A DNA stretch of 64,000 bases, from the NCBI GenBank assembly GCA_034433515.1, contig DAOUAL010000057.1:71813-135812 (forward strand). Reading direction: 5' to 3'. The notes below the pieces were generated by a model that worked only from the letters and a program-made list of their open reading frames with translations, did not search any database and was not told where the DNA came from. This stretch comes from DAOTXS01 sp034433515. Its GTDB lineage: Bacteria; Chloroflexota; Anaerolineae; UBA4142. The position numbers and the translations under genes were made by a program. This document shows positions 1 through 9,326 of this stretch, piece after piece; position 1 is the first letter of the stretch, and each line of letters starts with the position of its first letter.

Positions 1-2
1 TC

Positions 3-1736
3 AATCTCTACAACACGCAACTGATTCCGTTTTACATTTTGTTTTTGCTCCGTGCCTCGCGTACCCAAACACAACGCGATGCGGTGATCGCCGGGGTGTT
101 GCTGGGACTGAACGCCTACCTTGATTTCCAAATCGCGGCGTTTCTGATTCTCTTTACTGGCTGGCACTTGGTCTTTGATGGATTGACGCGCTGGCAAGCC
201 GACGCACCCGCGTGGCGCGAACGATTTTGGAATTTGCTCAAACAAGTTGGCGTGCCGATGACTTGGGTGGGCATTGCCGCGTTACTTGTCGTTGCACCGA
301 TGCTGGCGATCCTCGCCAACGATTTTGCGGCTGAAGGCGGCAACTACATCCGCGTCTTTCCGCTCAAATATTCTACCGACCGTTCGTACGATTTGTTGGC
401 GTACGTTGTGCCGAATGCGTGGAATGCGTTGTACTCGCTTGCTCCGAAAATTCCCGGTATCAACGCTGGGCTTAATCCCAGCGATACAAGCGCGCTCTCG
501 CCGGATCGTCAAGTGTTCGTGGGATACCTCGTGTTGGTGTTGGCGATCTGTGCGACGATCACGCAGTGGCGGCGCACTCGTTTTTGGTCGCTGGCGGCGT
601 TGCTCTTTGCGCTGTTCAGTTTGGGTCCTTCATTGCACGTACTTGGTCAAGACGTGGGCGTGCCAATGCCATACCGTCTCTTGCACGCGATTCCGATCAT
701 CAATCATATTCGGATTCCGATGCGGTATGGGATTATGGTGATGTTGGCAATGGCGATTCTGACGGCGTTCGCCGTGAATGCACTTGCACGCCGCCTTGCC
801 ACGCGCCCGGCAGCACCGGTTTTACGTTTTACGTTTCTACTTTTGCCGCTTTTTATTCTCATCGAAGATGCCAGCCTTCCGTATCCATTCCAACTCGTGA
901 CAGTTCCGCGCGTTTATCACACCATTGCGCAACACCCCGGTGATTTTACAATTTTGGAAATCCCATCGTTCAATTGGCGTTATGCCGCGATGACCGAGGT
1001 CTATCAAACGATTCACGGCAAACGCATCCTGCGTGCGTACACCAATCGCATTGCGCCCGCGTTGAACGAGTACGCCGGCTTGCGCGGCACACCGATTGTT
1101 GTGCGTTCATTGCGCATTTTGGAGGGCATTGAACCGGGCGAATTAACACCGGCGGAAATCGCCGAAGACAAGCGCGCACGCGACGAAATCGTCCACTTTT
1201 TCGATTTGCGGTACGCGGTGGTGCATCGCAACCTTTTGAAATCAGAACAAGCAAATGCGATTGAGGCGTATTTGCGCGAGGTGTTGGAGGCGCAGGTTGT
1301 TGCGGTTGATGGCGATGTGGTACTTTACGCGATTCCGCGTGCGCGACAAAGATCGGATTCGATCACAATTGATTTGCGGGAGAACATTGGGCAGATGTAT
1401 GCTGGGCGCGGTTGGCAATTTGAATATCCGCCTGCCAACTATGATGGCAAATTCAATTTTGTTTACACGCGCGGGGCAGAATCTGAAATTTATTTTGTCT
1501 TGGATCGCCAAGCGGAACGCAGCTTCACGCTGAACGCTTTTGCCGATCCACCGCAACGAAGCGAGGTGTTCTTGAATGGTGTGCGGATCGGTGTGATCGG
1601 TTTGGACGATACGTGGCGAGATTATCGCCTGGCGTTGCCGGCAAGCGCGTTGCGGGTCGGAATGAATCGCATCGAGTTGCGGTACGGTGCCGAGGTGCAA
1701 AAGACCATCGGCGTTACAACGATTACGATTGAATGA
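3..1736 (+). CDS. Polytopic membrane protein, 5' end cut by window
   Basis: The reading frame is open from the first bases, so the true start lies upstream. The visible part (about 577 codons) begins with several hydrophobic segments, including ones near residues 10-35, 80-100, 165-190, 195-215 and 235-290. A soluble C-terminal region of about 280 residues follows and ends in a beta-rich portion. The architecture resembles large bacterial YfhO/GT-C-like membrane proteins, which often work in glycan transfer at the membrane. I cannot see a diagnostic catalytic motif because the N-terminus is missing, so no specific function is assigned. The stop codon lies 8 bases before the next gene's start. 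Confidence 0.75.
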   Translation, partial: NLYNTQLIPFYILFLLRASRTQTQRDAVIAGVLLGLNAYLDFQIAAFLILFTGWHLVFDGLTRWQADAPAWRERFWNLLKQVGVPMTWVGIAALLVVAPMLAILANDFAAEGGNYIRVFPLKYSTDRSYDLLAYVVPNAWNALYSLAPKIPGINAGLNPSDTSALSPDRQVFVGYLVLVLAICATITQWRRTRFWSLAALLFALFSLGPSLHVLGQDVGVPMPYRLLHAIPIINHIRIPMRYGIMVMLAMAILTAFAVNALARRLATRPAAPVLRFTFLLLPLFILIEDASLPYPFQLVTVPRVYHTIAQHPGDFTILEIPSFNWRYAAMTEVYQTIHGKRILRAYTNRIAPALNEYAGLRGTPIVVRSLRILEGIEPGELTPAEIAEDKRARDEIVHFFDLRYAVVHRNLLKSEQANAIEAYLREVLEAQVVAVDGDVVLYAIPRARQRSDSITIDLRENIGQMYAGRGWQFEYPPANYDGKFNFVYTRGAESEIYFVLDRQAERSFTLNAFADPPQRSEVFLNGVRIGVIGLDDTWRDYRLALPASALRVGMNRIELRYGAEVQKTIGVTTITIE

Positions 1737-1744
1737 GGTCACAA

Positions 1745-2149
1745 ATGAGCAAAATCATCGAAACAACCTTTCGAGTGCGGTACGCGGAGACAGACGCGAG
1801 CGGCGTGGTGTATCACGCGAATTACATCGTTTGGTTTGAACATGGTCGCGGCGATTGGTTCTGGCAACAAGGGCGTGATTATCATCGCGATGTGGAGGCA
1901 CGCGGGTTGAACTGGCCCGTGGTGGAATTGGGCGCGCGCTATCTGGCGCCGGCGCGTTATGGGGATTTGGTGACCGTGAAAACGTGGCTCAAGGAAATTC
2001 GGAGCCGCGAGTTTATGCTAGAGTACGAGGTTATCAATGCGGAGACGAAACAGACGCTCTGCACCGGTTGGACCAAGCATTTGAACGTGAATGCGGAATG
2101 GCGCGTGGTGGCGATTCCGGCGGATTTGCGCGAGATGATGTCTGCATAG
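1745..2149 (+). CDS. Hotdog-fold acyl-CoA thioesterase, YbgC/4-HBA-CoA type
   Basis: A 134-residue protein of the YbgC/4-hydroxybenzoyl-CoA thioesterase family, which hydrolyses acyl-CoA thioesters in the cytoplasm. The N-terminal block YAETDASGVVYHANY carries the family's catalytic Asp region followed by the GVVYHANY signature, and the length is typical. I chose the ATG at 1745 because GAGGT at 1735-1739 sits 5 bases before it. An in-frame ATG at 1733 overlaps the upstream stop but has no ribosome-binding site. It probably shares a transcript with the preceding membrane protein gene. The exact acyl substrate cannot be read from the sequence. Confidence 0.88.
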   Translation: MSKIIETTFRVRYAETDASGVVYHANYIVWFEHGRGDWFWQQGRDYHRDVEARGLNWPVVELGARYLAPARYGDLVTVKTWLKEIRSREFMLEYEVINAETKQTLCTGWTKHLNVNAEWRVVAIPADLREMMSA

Positions 2150-2191
2150 TACCTATCAAATGAAATCGTTGCACAAAAAGCCAAGATTTTT

Positions 2192-2258
2192 TCATCCACG
2201 ACGAGCACCAAGGTCACGAAGGCAGAACAGAAAAATCTTCGTGTCCTTCGTGGATCAA
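2192..2258. repeat. Hairpin repeat built from CACGAAGG 9-mers
   Basis: Left arm carries ATCCACGA and two CACGAAGG-like units, and the right arm carries CTTCGTGTCCTTCGTGGAT, so the arms pair. The same unit type recurs at about 23358-23432. It lies between the thioesterase and the convergent GH18-like gene. Confidence 0.6.
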
Positions 2259-2309
2259 TGCCGGTGTTGTTTCGGCTCGTCCGAGTGAGGTTTAATCACA
2301 GAGGAATTC

Positions 2310-3407
2310 TTATTTAAGCACCTCCCAGATGGCTGGGTCTTCACCGCCGGGGCGCCACAGCACCATTCCACCTAAATCATATTCTTTGACCAATTGCCAC
2401 GCCAGCCGTACATAGTTCGCATCCACGTACCAAACCGTATGTTTCTCCGTCGTATAAGGCGCGCAATCGTAGAAATCGGGTGGGCAGCGCGGACTGTAAA
2501 CTGTGGTGTACGTCATCATCGTTTCGCCAACGATGCCGCGTTCATCTTTTTCGATCCAGCGTGTTTGCCCGCCATATTTTTCTTTGCGGGCTTGGACATC
2601 GCTCCACCATAACGCGGGCGTGTCTTTGCCGCCCCAATCGTACCCGTAGAGATGAATACCCAGAATCACTTTTTCGTGTGGAATTTGGCTGACCGCGTAC
2701 TCGGTTACTTGGCGCACCCACCAGATCGGTGCGTTAGGAGCGGGACCGCCGGTTTTGCCGTGATATTCGTACGCCATAATGCGAATGTAATCCGCCATCA
2801 TTCCCAGCGAGAAATAATCGGCAAAGGCGCAGAGTTGACAAGCATCGTTGCGGACGCGGGCGGGGACGGTAACGCTCAACGTTTTACCTTCGGCGTGGAG
2901 CGCGGTGGCAAGTTGGGCGATGAAATCGGTGAATGGTTGACGCATCTCAGGCGGCAAGTTTTCGTAATCAATATCAATCCCATCAATGAGCGGTGAGCGG
3001 GCAACCTGCATAATCGCTTCGATGTGGCGCGCGCGCATTCTGGGGTCCTTGAGAATCGCCAGTGTATTCCGTGAATCCCACGTGCTTGAAACAGTGGGTA
3101 CGACGCGAATATTGTTGATGCGTGCGAGGTCAATCAGAACAGCATCGTTGACCGGATCGTTTGCGGTGAGACTGCCATCGCGTTCGACGGTGTAACTGAA
3201 TGCGCTGATTTCGTTATAGACGTTGATCCGCATTGCCAGAATGATGACGAGTTGGCGCAAGGGATCGCGCGAGCCGCTGCGCAACCACGCGCCGATCATC
3301 GGACGCTTGGGCGGCTCCAGTTTGGGTTGGGGTGGTTCGGCGGCAACGAGGAAGAAAACGATCGCGAAACACCAGAGTAGAATGAGAACGCGGGTGGCTC
3401 GGTGCAA
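2310..3407 (-). CDS. Secreted GH18-like glycoside hydrolase
   Basis: A 365-residue protein with an N-terminal hydrophobic segment (about residues 7-23) that looks like a signal peptide or anchor. A TIM-barrel-like domain follows. The motif DGIDIDYENLP near residue 140 matches the GH18 chitinase/YaaH-type signature DGxDxDxE, where the final Glu is the catalytic acid. Such proteins cleave N-acetylglucosamine-containing glycans in the envelope or outside the cell. The start is TTG, chosen because GAGGT lies about 8 bases upstream and no better start is near. The real substrate is unknown, and some members of the family are not enzymes. Confidence 0.82.
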   Translation of the reverse strand: MHRATRVLILLWCFAIVFFLVAAEPPQPKLEPPKRPMIGAWLRSGSRDPLRQLVIILAMRINVYNEISAFSYTVERDGSLTANDPVNDAVLIDLARINNIRVVPTVSSTWDSRNTLAILKDPRMRARHIEAIMQVARSPLIDGIDIDYENLPPEMRQPFTDFIAQLATALHAEGKTLSVTVPARVRNDACQLCAFADYFSLGMMADYIRIMAYEYHGKTGGPAPNAPIWWVRQVTEYAVSQIPHEKVILGIHLYGYDWGGKDTPALWWSDVQARKEKYGGQTRWIEKDERGIVGETMMTYTTVYSPRCPPDFYDCAPYTTEKHTVWYVDANYVRLAWQLVKEYDLGGMVLWRPGGEDPAIWEVLK

Positions 3408-3475
3408 GGGATTTTACCTCTTGGCAAATGCGGTGCGATTATAGCATAAAGGGAGAGAGGAGCCAAATAGGCATT

Positions 3476-3503
3476 TTGCAAAAAAGGCAAGGCGTGGTAG
3501 AAT
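3476..3503 (+). promoter_or_regulatory. Putative sigma-70-type promoter
   Basis: TTGCAA (3476-3481), a 16-base spacer and TAGAAT (3498-3503) lie directly before the DUF1232 gene. The predicted transcription start falls at about its ATG (3512), so the message would be nearly leaderless. No Shine-Dalgarno sequence is seen. Confidence 0.45.
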
Positions 3504-3511
3504 GGGTGGCG

Positions 3512-3886
3512 ATGAGTCAAGAACGCAAGCCCGTTGTCGCGTCGGAGCAGGTCGGCGCGGTAACGCAGTTCGTGCGAACCCTGCGCCTCGTTTGGCGACT
3601 GCTCATTGATGCGCGCGTGCCCACGTTGCCCAAGTTGATCATTCCGCTGGCGTTGCTTTATCTTCTCTCGCCGATTGATTTGGTCCCGGATTTGATGTTG
3701 GGGTTGGGACAATTAGATGATGTGGGTGTGCTGGCACTTGCGGTAGCGTTGTTTATCGAATTTTGTCCGCGCGAGGTGGTGGAAGAACATCGGCGTGCCA
3801 TTGCGGCAACCGCCAATCCGCGCGACGTTTCGGATGAGAACATTATCGAAGGGTCGTACCAAGTTCGAGACGACGACAAGGAATGA
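3512..3886 (+). CDS. DUF1232 (YkvA-like) small membrane protein
   Basis: A 124-residue protein with the DUF1232 core: a hydrophobic stretch at about residues 35-70 holding YLLSPIDLVPDLM, then LGQLDDVGVLALAVALF. Members are small membrane-associated proteins of unknown function. I placed the start at ATG 3512 (MSQERKPV). A longer reading from 3428 has no ribosome-binding site and would run through the promoter region. The stop lies 10 bases before the next gene, so the two are probably co-transcribed. Confidence 0.8.
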   Translation: MSQERKPVVASEQVGAVTQFVRTLRLVWRLLIDARVPTLPKLIIPLALLYLLSPIDLVPDLMLGLGQLDDVGVLALAVALFIEFCPREVVEEHRRAIAATANPRDVSDENIIEGSYQVRDDDKE

Positions 3887-3896
3887 AAGGGGAAGG

Positions 3897-4475
3897 ATGG
3901 CGGACACGCTCAAAACGTTCCAACAATGTGCGACCGAGTTGAATGTCTCGGTCAACACATTAAAACGGTGGGCAAAAGATTTTGCGCCGTTTCTCTCGCC
4001 CGCGGGTCCCGTGAGCGGCGATGGCTCTGGGCGACGATTTACGGAAGAAGACGTGGTGGTGCTGCGGCGCGTCAAAGAGCAATTGGCGAGTGGCTCGAGC
4101 ACTGAAGAAGTGGTGGAACAATTGCACGCCGAAGGTCGCGGTGAGACGGTGGCTTCTGCGCTTGCCACGCGCGATGGGATGAGTGGGCAATCGGTCGGCT
4201 TTGTGGTTCTCACGGATACCCTCCGCGCCATGATTGAAAATCAACAAGCGATTCAAAGTAGTTTACAAGTCAATCGCAACTTGCAAGGCGTCATCATTCA
4301 AGACAATTTCAATCTCAAAGAAGAAAACATGAAATTGCGCGAACGGATGCAACAATTGGAACAGGAATTGAACGAACTGCGCAAGCGGGAAGCCGAGTAT
4401 CGTTTGATGCTGGAGCAACGTTTGGCGCGGGTGGAAGCCGAAGCGCGCAAGAGTATTTGGAGCAAGTTGTTCTAG
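3897..4475 (+). CDS. HTH (MerR-like) protein with C-terminal coiled coil
   Basis: A 192-residue protein. The N-terminal ~75 residues look like a MerR-type winged helix: FQQCATELNVSVNTLKRWAK, then a GRRFTEEDV segment typical of MerR wings. Residues ~115-185 form a long charged coiled coil rich in Glu, Arg and Gln (for example LREEMQQLEQELNELRKRE-like heptads). It may be a DNA-binding regulator that oligomerises through the coil, as in RacA-like chromosome-anchoring proteins, but no effector domain is visible and the role is unknown. The start at 3897 follows a purine-rich AAAGGGGAAGG sequence. A terminator follows at 4524. Confidence 0.75.
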   Translation: MADTLKTFQQCATELNVSVNTLKRWAKDFAPFLSPAGPVSGDGSGRRFTEEDVVVLRRVKEQLASGSSTEEVVEQLHAEGRGETVASALATRDGMSGQSVGFVVLTDTLRAMIENQQAIQSSLQVNRNLQGVIIQDNFNLKEENMKLRERMQQLEQELNELRKREAEYRLMLEQRLARVEAEARKSIWSKLF

Positions 4476-4523
4476 TCTTCGGTTGCTCGAGGTCTAATCG
4501 TGCAATGAGGAATCGTTGATTCA

Positions 4524-4558
4524 CAGCCCTGCGTTTTTGCTGACGCGGGGCTGTTTTT
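4524..4558 (+). terminator. Rho-independent terminator
   Basis: An 11-bp stem, CAGCCCTGCGT pairing with ACGCGGGGCTG (one wobble), is followed by TTTTT. It ends the DUF1232-HTH transcript just upstream of the hom gene. Confidence 0.8.
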
Positions 4559-4586
4559 GTGAGATTCGTCCAAAGGAGGATCAACC

Positions 4587-5618
4587 ATGCAAACGACCAA
4601 GTTGGCAATCATCGGGCTGGGCAATGTGGGACGGCGTTTACTGGAACTGATTCAAATGAAGCGCGACTTGCTACGGCAACGTTTCGATCTAGAGTTGGTG
4701 GTGGTGGGTGCCGCAGATACCAGCGGGATCGTCATGGCGGATGAACCGTTGGATATTGCAAGATTGTTGGAACTCAAGCGCGCACACCAAGGCATCGAAG
4801 AATATCCGCGTTGGGGTCAGCCCGGCGGCACTGCCCATCAATTGGTACAGAATGTTCACGCCGATATTCTCGTCGAACTTTCGTTGACGAATCTGAAACA
4901 CGGCGAGCCAGGTCTGGGCGCGATTCGAGGTGCGCTCAAACGCCAGATGCATGTGGTTACCGCGAACAAGGGTCCGCTGGTGTTGGCGTTCCAAGAACTG
5001 GTTGCGCTTGCTCAGGCGAATGGGGTGCAATTGTTGTACAGCGCCACGGTGACCGGTGGTTTGCCCACACTCAACATTGGCACCCGGGACATTGGTACAA
5101 CGATCATTGAAAAGTTTGAAGGGGTTGTGAATGGGACGACCAATTACATTTTGACGCGGATGGCGCAAGGGCAGACGTACGATGAAGCATTGAAACACGC
5201 GCAAGAAATCGGCATGGCAGAAGCCGATCCATCGTTGGATGTGGATGGCTGGGATGCGGCGAATAAATTGGTGATCATTGCCAACGCTGTGCTGAAACGC
5301 CCGACGACCTTGAAAGAGGTAACGGTCGAGGGGATTCGCAAAATCAAACGCGAAGATTTGCAAGCGGCGGAAGCCCGGCGTGAGACGATCAAACTGATCG
5401 CGCTGGCAGAACGGGTGGGCAATGATTATCGGCTCAGCGTCAAGCCGATGCTGTTGGAAAAATCGCATCCATTGGCGAGACTGGGCGCGGGGATGATGGG
5501 TGTCATGTATCACACCGATATCAACGGTACGATCTTTGCCGCGATCGAAGAAACCGATCCGTATCCCACGGCGGCAGCGGTTTTGCGCGATATCGTGCAG
5601 ATTGCACGTTCAAAGTAA
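4587..5618 (+). CDS. hom: Homoserine dehydrogenase
   Basis: Reduces aspartate semialdehyde to homoserine, the branch point to threonine and methionine, in the cytoplasm. The 343-residue protein starts with an NAD(P)-binding segment IIGLGNVGRRLLELI. The substrate-binding part includes VVTANKGPLV, NGTTNYILTRM and EADPSLDVDGWDAANKL, the family signature with catalytic Lys/Asp residues. It ends without the C-terminal ACT domain found in longer, threonine-inhibited enzymes, so feedback control is probably absent or different. A near-consensus ribosome-binding site AAAGGAGG lies 8 bases before the ATG. The gene stands alone between a terminator and the convergent murE. Confidence 0.95.
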   Translation: MQTTKLAIIGLGNVGRRLLELIQMKRDLLRQRFDLELVVVGAADTSGIVMADEPLDIARLLELKRAHQGIEEYPRWGQPGGTAHQLVQNVHADILVELSLTNLKHGEPGLGAIRGALKRQMHVVTANKGPLVLAFQELVALAQANGVQLLYSATVTGGLPTLNIGTRDIGTTIIEKFEGVVNGTTNYILTRMAQGQTYDEALKHAQEIGMAEADPSLDVDGWDAANKLVIIANAVLKRPTTLKEVTVEGIRKIKREDLQAAEARRETIKLIALAERVGNDYRLSVKPMLLEKSHPLARLGAGMMGVMYHTDINGTIFAAIEETDPYPTAAAVLRDIVQIARSK

Positions 5619-5635
5619 AAAGGCAAAAGTCGAAA

Positions 5636-7180
5636 CTAGCTTTTTCCGGCGAGAGCCGCGTGCACGGCTGCCTGATCGCTCCACGGATACTCGGTGGTGC
5701 CAAAGCACATTGACTTTTCGTGCCCCTTGCCGGCGATGATTACCACATCGCCGGCATTTGCATTTTGGATGGCAAACGCAATGGCTTCCGCGCGATCATT
5801 CACGATGAAATAATCGCTGTGCTCGCGCCGTCCGGCACGTTGCAATCCTTCCACGATTTGTGCGTTGATCGCAGCGAGCGATTCGGTGCGCGGGTCTTCG
5901 GCGGTAATCACAATCTGGTCCGCTAATTTCCCGGCGATTTCTCCCATCATTGCGCGCTTGGGCACATCGCGCAGACCGGCGCAACCAAAAACAACGATCA
6001 CTCGATTGTTGGTAAGCTCGCGCACCGTTTCGAGCGCGACGCGCAACGCATTGGGCGTGTGCGCAAAATCAACGATAACGGTAAAAGGTTCAGATTGCAA
6101 AATTTCCATTCGCCCGATGACACCTTGCACGCGTGCGATGCCTTTATGCATCGCATCGAACGGGACGCGCCGGGCCATCCCAACGCCAATCGCCGCGAGA
6201 ATGTTGCTCACGTTGTAACGTCCGATCAGTGGCGATTCGATTGGCAGTTCGCCGAACGGCGTCGCAATGATGAAACGGAGTCCACGCGCCGAGTGTTCGA
6301 TGTGGTGCGCCAAGATCGGAATGACCCGGGAAGACGACGGATGGAATTCCTCGGCTAGCCGGCGTTGATCATCCGTCGAATAAACGATTTGCTCATCCGC
6401 TGGAATCGCGCGCAAGTACTCAAACACCCCTCGCGCGTTATCGTCCGCATTCAGCACCGCGACCTTTGCTGTGCGCGGCTTGCGGTACGCGGTTGCCAGC
6501 GAACGAAACAACATCGCTTTGGCATCGCGATAATTTTCCCACGTTTTGTGAAAGTACAAATGCTCGTGCGTGATGTTTGTAACCACGGCCACATCGAAAT
6601 CCACCGCCGCGAGCCGGTGTTGCGCGAGTCCTTCGGAGGTTGCTTCGATGATCGCATCGTGCATCCCGGCATCCACCATTTGCGCGAGATAATGTTGAAC
6701 CGCCGGCGCCTCCGGCGTTGTGGTGTGCAAGCCGGTGTCCATCGCTTGATCGCCAATCGTCGCGCTAATCGTCGTGATCGTTCCGACTGGATGTCCGGCG
6801 GTTTGCAAGATGGAGGTGATGAGCCGGCAGGTGGTGGTCTTGCCATCAGTACCGGTTACGCCGATCACACGGAGTTTGCGTGACGGAAAATCGTGCCACG
6901 CGGCGGAGAGGTGAGCCAGGGCGATGCGAGCATTGGGAACCGTGATCAGAGGGCAAGGAACAGAGGACGAGGGAACGGTTTCCGTGACGATGGCGGCAGC
7001 GCCGCGCGTGAGAGCATCGGGAATAAAGCGTGCGCCATCCACGTGCAAGCCAGGATATGCAACGAATAGTGTGCCGGGAATGACTTGACGCGAATCGGCG
7101 GTGATCCGCGTGATTTCAACATCGCCTTCGCGCGCGAATTGATAGGCGGGTAACGCGCGGACAAGCGCGGAGAGTTTCAT
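5636..7180 (-). CDS. murE: UDP-N-acetylmuramyl-tripeptide synthetase (MurE)
   Basis: Adds the third amino acid to UDP-MurNAc-L-Ala-D-Glu in the cytoplasm during peptidoglycan synthesis. The 514-residue protein has the three Mur-ligase parts: an N-terminal domain with ITADSRQVIPGTLFVA, the ATP-binding loop GVTGTDGKTTT near residue 110, and a C-terminal domain with VFGCAGLRDVPKR and EDPRTE. In meso-DAP-adding enzymes the substrate loop reads DNPR. Here it is EDPR, so the diamino acid may be L-ornithine or lysine rather than DAP (inference). The start codon overlaps the stop of the upstream membrane gene in an ATGA arrangement, suggesting translational coupling. Confidence 0.93.
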   Translation of the reverse strand: MKLSALVRALPAYQFAREGDVEITRITADSRQVIPGTLFVAYPGLHVDGARFIPDALTRGAAAIVTETVPSSSVPCPLITVPNARIALAHLSAAWHDFPSRKLRVIGVTGTDGKTTTCRLITSILQTAGHPVGTITTISATIGDQAMDTGLHTTTPEAPAVQHYLAQMVDAGMHDAIIEATSEGLAQHRLAAVDFDVAVVTNITHEHLYFHKTWENYRDAKAMLFRSLATAYRKPRTAKVAVLNADDNARGVFEYLRAIPADEQIVYSTDDQRRLAEEFHPSSSRVIPILAHHIEHSARGLRFIIATPFGELPIESPLIGRYNVSNILAAIGVGMARRVPFDAMHKGIARVQGVIGRMEILQSEPFTVIVDFAHTPNALRVALETVRELTNNRVIVVFGCAGLRDVPKRAMMGEIAGKLADQIVITAEDPRTESLAAINAQIVEGLQRAGRREHSDYFIVNDRAEAIAFAIQNANAGDVVIIAGKGHEKSMCFGTTEYPWSDQAAVHAALAGKS

Positions 7181-9237
7181 TTGATCTCGTCATGCAGAGC
7201 CGGCTTGTTGACCGGCATCGCGCGCCATTGGCTTGCTAAAACATTCAACGCATCATCTACCGGTTTGCCTTCGTTATCTACCAAACTAAACTCGCTGACG
7301 AGCAAGCGCAAGGGATCGTACGGATTGGGCGCTTTGGGATTGGGTTGATCGGGACCAAATACGTACGCAAAGCCACCGATGGACGACGTTTCTTTGACCG
7401 TGTTCCACATCATTGCGTAATGCACCGGTCGTTCACTGCGCGCTAAACCAAAGGGGGCAAACTCGCCCACCGCGAACGCAATGCCCAAGCGTTCCTCCAC
7501 ACTTTTGCGCGTGGTGTTCAAGACCAACGCCACGCCATCCGGTTTGCCGTACGTGTTGACGGCAAAGATCAAGTATCGGCTGGGATCAGGTGCGGAGTGT
7601 TGCTGGCGCACCCGGCGAATAGACTCTTCGATGTACGGAACGTACCAATCGCGCGGCTCTTTGATGACGCTCACGCGGTAAGGATCGAGGGAATGCGCCA
7701 GCGCGGCGAGTTCGACCAGAAAATCGGAGGCGATTTGAAGTTTATCCGGCGTCCGATGATGTTCGGTTTCCATTCGATGGAGCAATTCATCGCCGCCCGG
7801 ATTCCAGCCCCATACCGCCGGAAAATTCTTGTACTCAAGCACATATTTCCGAAATTCGTTCTTGATCTGCTCACGGTAATTCTTGTTTTCGTAGGAGCCC
7901 TTGGCATCCAACTCAAACGGCATAATGACGCCAACGTCATACGCATTTGCGATTTCTAAGGTTACGTGATCGTACACTCCCCAACCGATCACCGCGTTGA
8001 TTCCGGCATCGCGCATAATTTGAAAATCACGCTGATGATATTTGCGTTTCAGGTCATCAGGAAGCGCGGTATAGTTGACGTTATAGTTTAGCCCACGAAT
8101 GTATGTGGGGTGATTGTTCACCACAAGGGAAAACGTGGTGCCGCTTTTCTGCAATTCGACGCGCCGCTCCCGAATCGGGGTGGCGGTGGGTACAGGAGTA
8201 GGCGAGGCGATCACGGTGGGAGTTGCCACAATGACCGCTGGCAGGGTTGGCGTGATGGGAGGCAAGGTGGGCGTCCACGTTGGCGTGGGTTGCGGGACGA
8301 TGGCGATTTCCATCCTTTGGGGAGTTGGCGCAATGGCGACGAGTGGCGTTGGTGAGACAAGTATCGTGTTGGCGATGCCAAAATAGTTTTGTGCAATGGG
8401 TAAAAGCGTCAGCAGACCCAAAAGGACAATTCCAAGGTTCAGTTTTCTCAAAACTCTTGCATAAAGGGATGAGCGTGCGAGAACAATCGGTTGACCGAAT
8501 AGCGCACGAATCCGCCACATCAGTTTTCCGATGAGCCACGCCGTCGCGATGCCGGCGAAGATGAGCGTGGTAGGAATGAGTAACGGCAACGCCTGATCCA
8601 TCAACCAATTGTACTGTTGTTTGTTCACTTGGAACAAGAGTGAGAAACCTACCCCTAGTCCGGTCTCGCGCAAGCCGGCAAGCGCAGGCGACAGGGTCAA
8701 ACTAAACGCCGCTCCAATCGCCTGCATCATCAAGAACAAACCGATGACCACGCGCCACACATCGAACGCCGAGGCGGTTCGGATCACATCTGACAACGCG
8801 CGTTTTTTCAATCCGCTTTGAAGAATAAGCGCGCCCACCACGGTGGTGATGAATTCGACGATGGATTGCGTCGCATAAAAGCCCAGCACAGAGCTGTGCT
8901 TGCTCACCACCGCGCTTACGCCGGCAGGAGCGGTGAATGCTTCGGGAGGGATGAATAGAGATGGCACGAGCGTGTGCAAAAGGTTGCCAAGCGGACCAGC
9001 AACCACGATGCCTTGGGCTTGTACACCGCTCAGCGTTTCGAGCATGATCGAGGCGTGGATGGGGCTGGCGAGGAATTGCTTGACCAGTTGATAAAAAAAT
9101 TCGCCTTTGGGTAGATCACTCATCCAAGCCGCCACAAGAATGATGAGTAATTCGTGCGCCAAAGCGAGGATGGGGATGCAGAGGACGACACTAATAAGAA
9201 TACGGATTGCGCGGTTCGGCATTCGATCTATTGGCAC
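7177..9237 (-). CDS. Membrane protein fused to a TIM-barrel glycosidase-like domain
   Basis: A 686-residue protein in three parts. The first ~300 residues contain about six hydrophobic helices. A linker of about 70 residues follows, rich in Pro and Thr (blocks such as TPTWTPTLPPITPT). The C-terminal ~320 residues begin with a beta-rich lead and HPTYIRGLNYN, then a barrel-like part with AVWGWNPGGDELLHRM and VSVIKEPRDWY, resembling GH5/GH2-type catalytic barrels that would lie outside the membrane. Glu residues in GGDELL and IKEP could be catalytic, but this is a guess. The start is GTG with GGAG 12 bases upstream; an ATG at 9222 is the alternative. It overlaps murE by 4 bases, hinting at an envelope role. 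Confidence 0.7.
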   Translation of the reverse strand: MPIDRMPNRAIRILISVVLCIPILALAHELLIILVAAWMSDLPKGEFFYQLVKQFLASPIHASIMLETLSGVQAQGIVVAGPLGNLLHTLVPSLFIPPEAFTAPAGVSAVVSKHSSVLGFYATQSIVEFITTVVGALILQSGLKKRALSDVIRTASAFDVWRVVIGLFLMMQAIGAAFSLTLSPALAGLRETGLGVGFSLLFQVNKQQYNWLMDQALPLLIPTTLIFAGIATAWLIGKLMWRIRALFGQPIVLARSSLYARVLRKLNLGIVLLGLLTLLPIAQNYFGIANTILVSPTPLVAIAPTPQRMEIAIVPQPTPTWTPTLPPITPTLPAVIVATPTVIASPTPVPTATPIRERRVELQKSGTTFSLVVNNHPTYIRGLNYNVNYTALPDDLKRKYHQRDFQIMRDAGINAVIGWGVYDHVTLEIANAYDVGVIMPFELDAKGSYENKNYREQIKNEFRKYVLEYKNFPAVWGWNPGGDELLHRMETEHHRTPDKLQIASDFLVELAALAHSLDPYRVSVIKEPRDWYVPYIEESIRRVRQQHSAPDPSRYLIFAVNTYGKPDGVALVLNTTRKSVEERLGIAFAVGEFAPFGLARSERPVHYAMMWNTVKETSSIGGFAYVFGPDQPNPKAPNPYDPLRLLVSEFSLVDNEGKPVDDALNVLASQWRAMPVNKPALHDEIK

Positions 9238-9326
9238 GTCGAGTGCTTGCTCCTTCAGACTAGAATAATTCTATCACATTCCAATTGCCGACGCAAAATG
9301 CACAAACCGAATCGCACGATGAAGCA

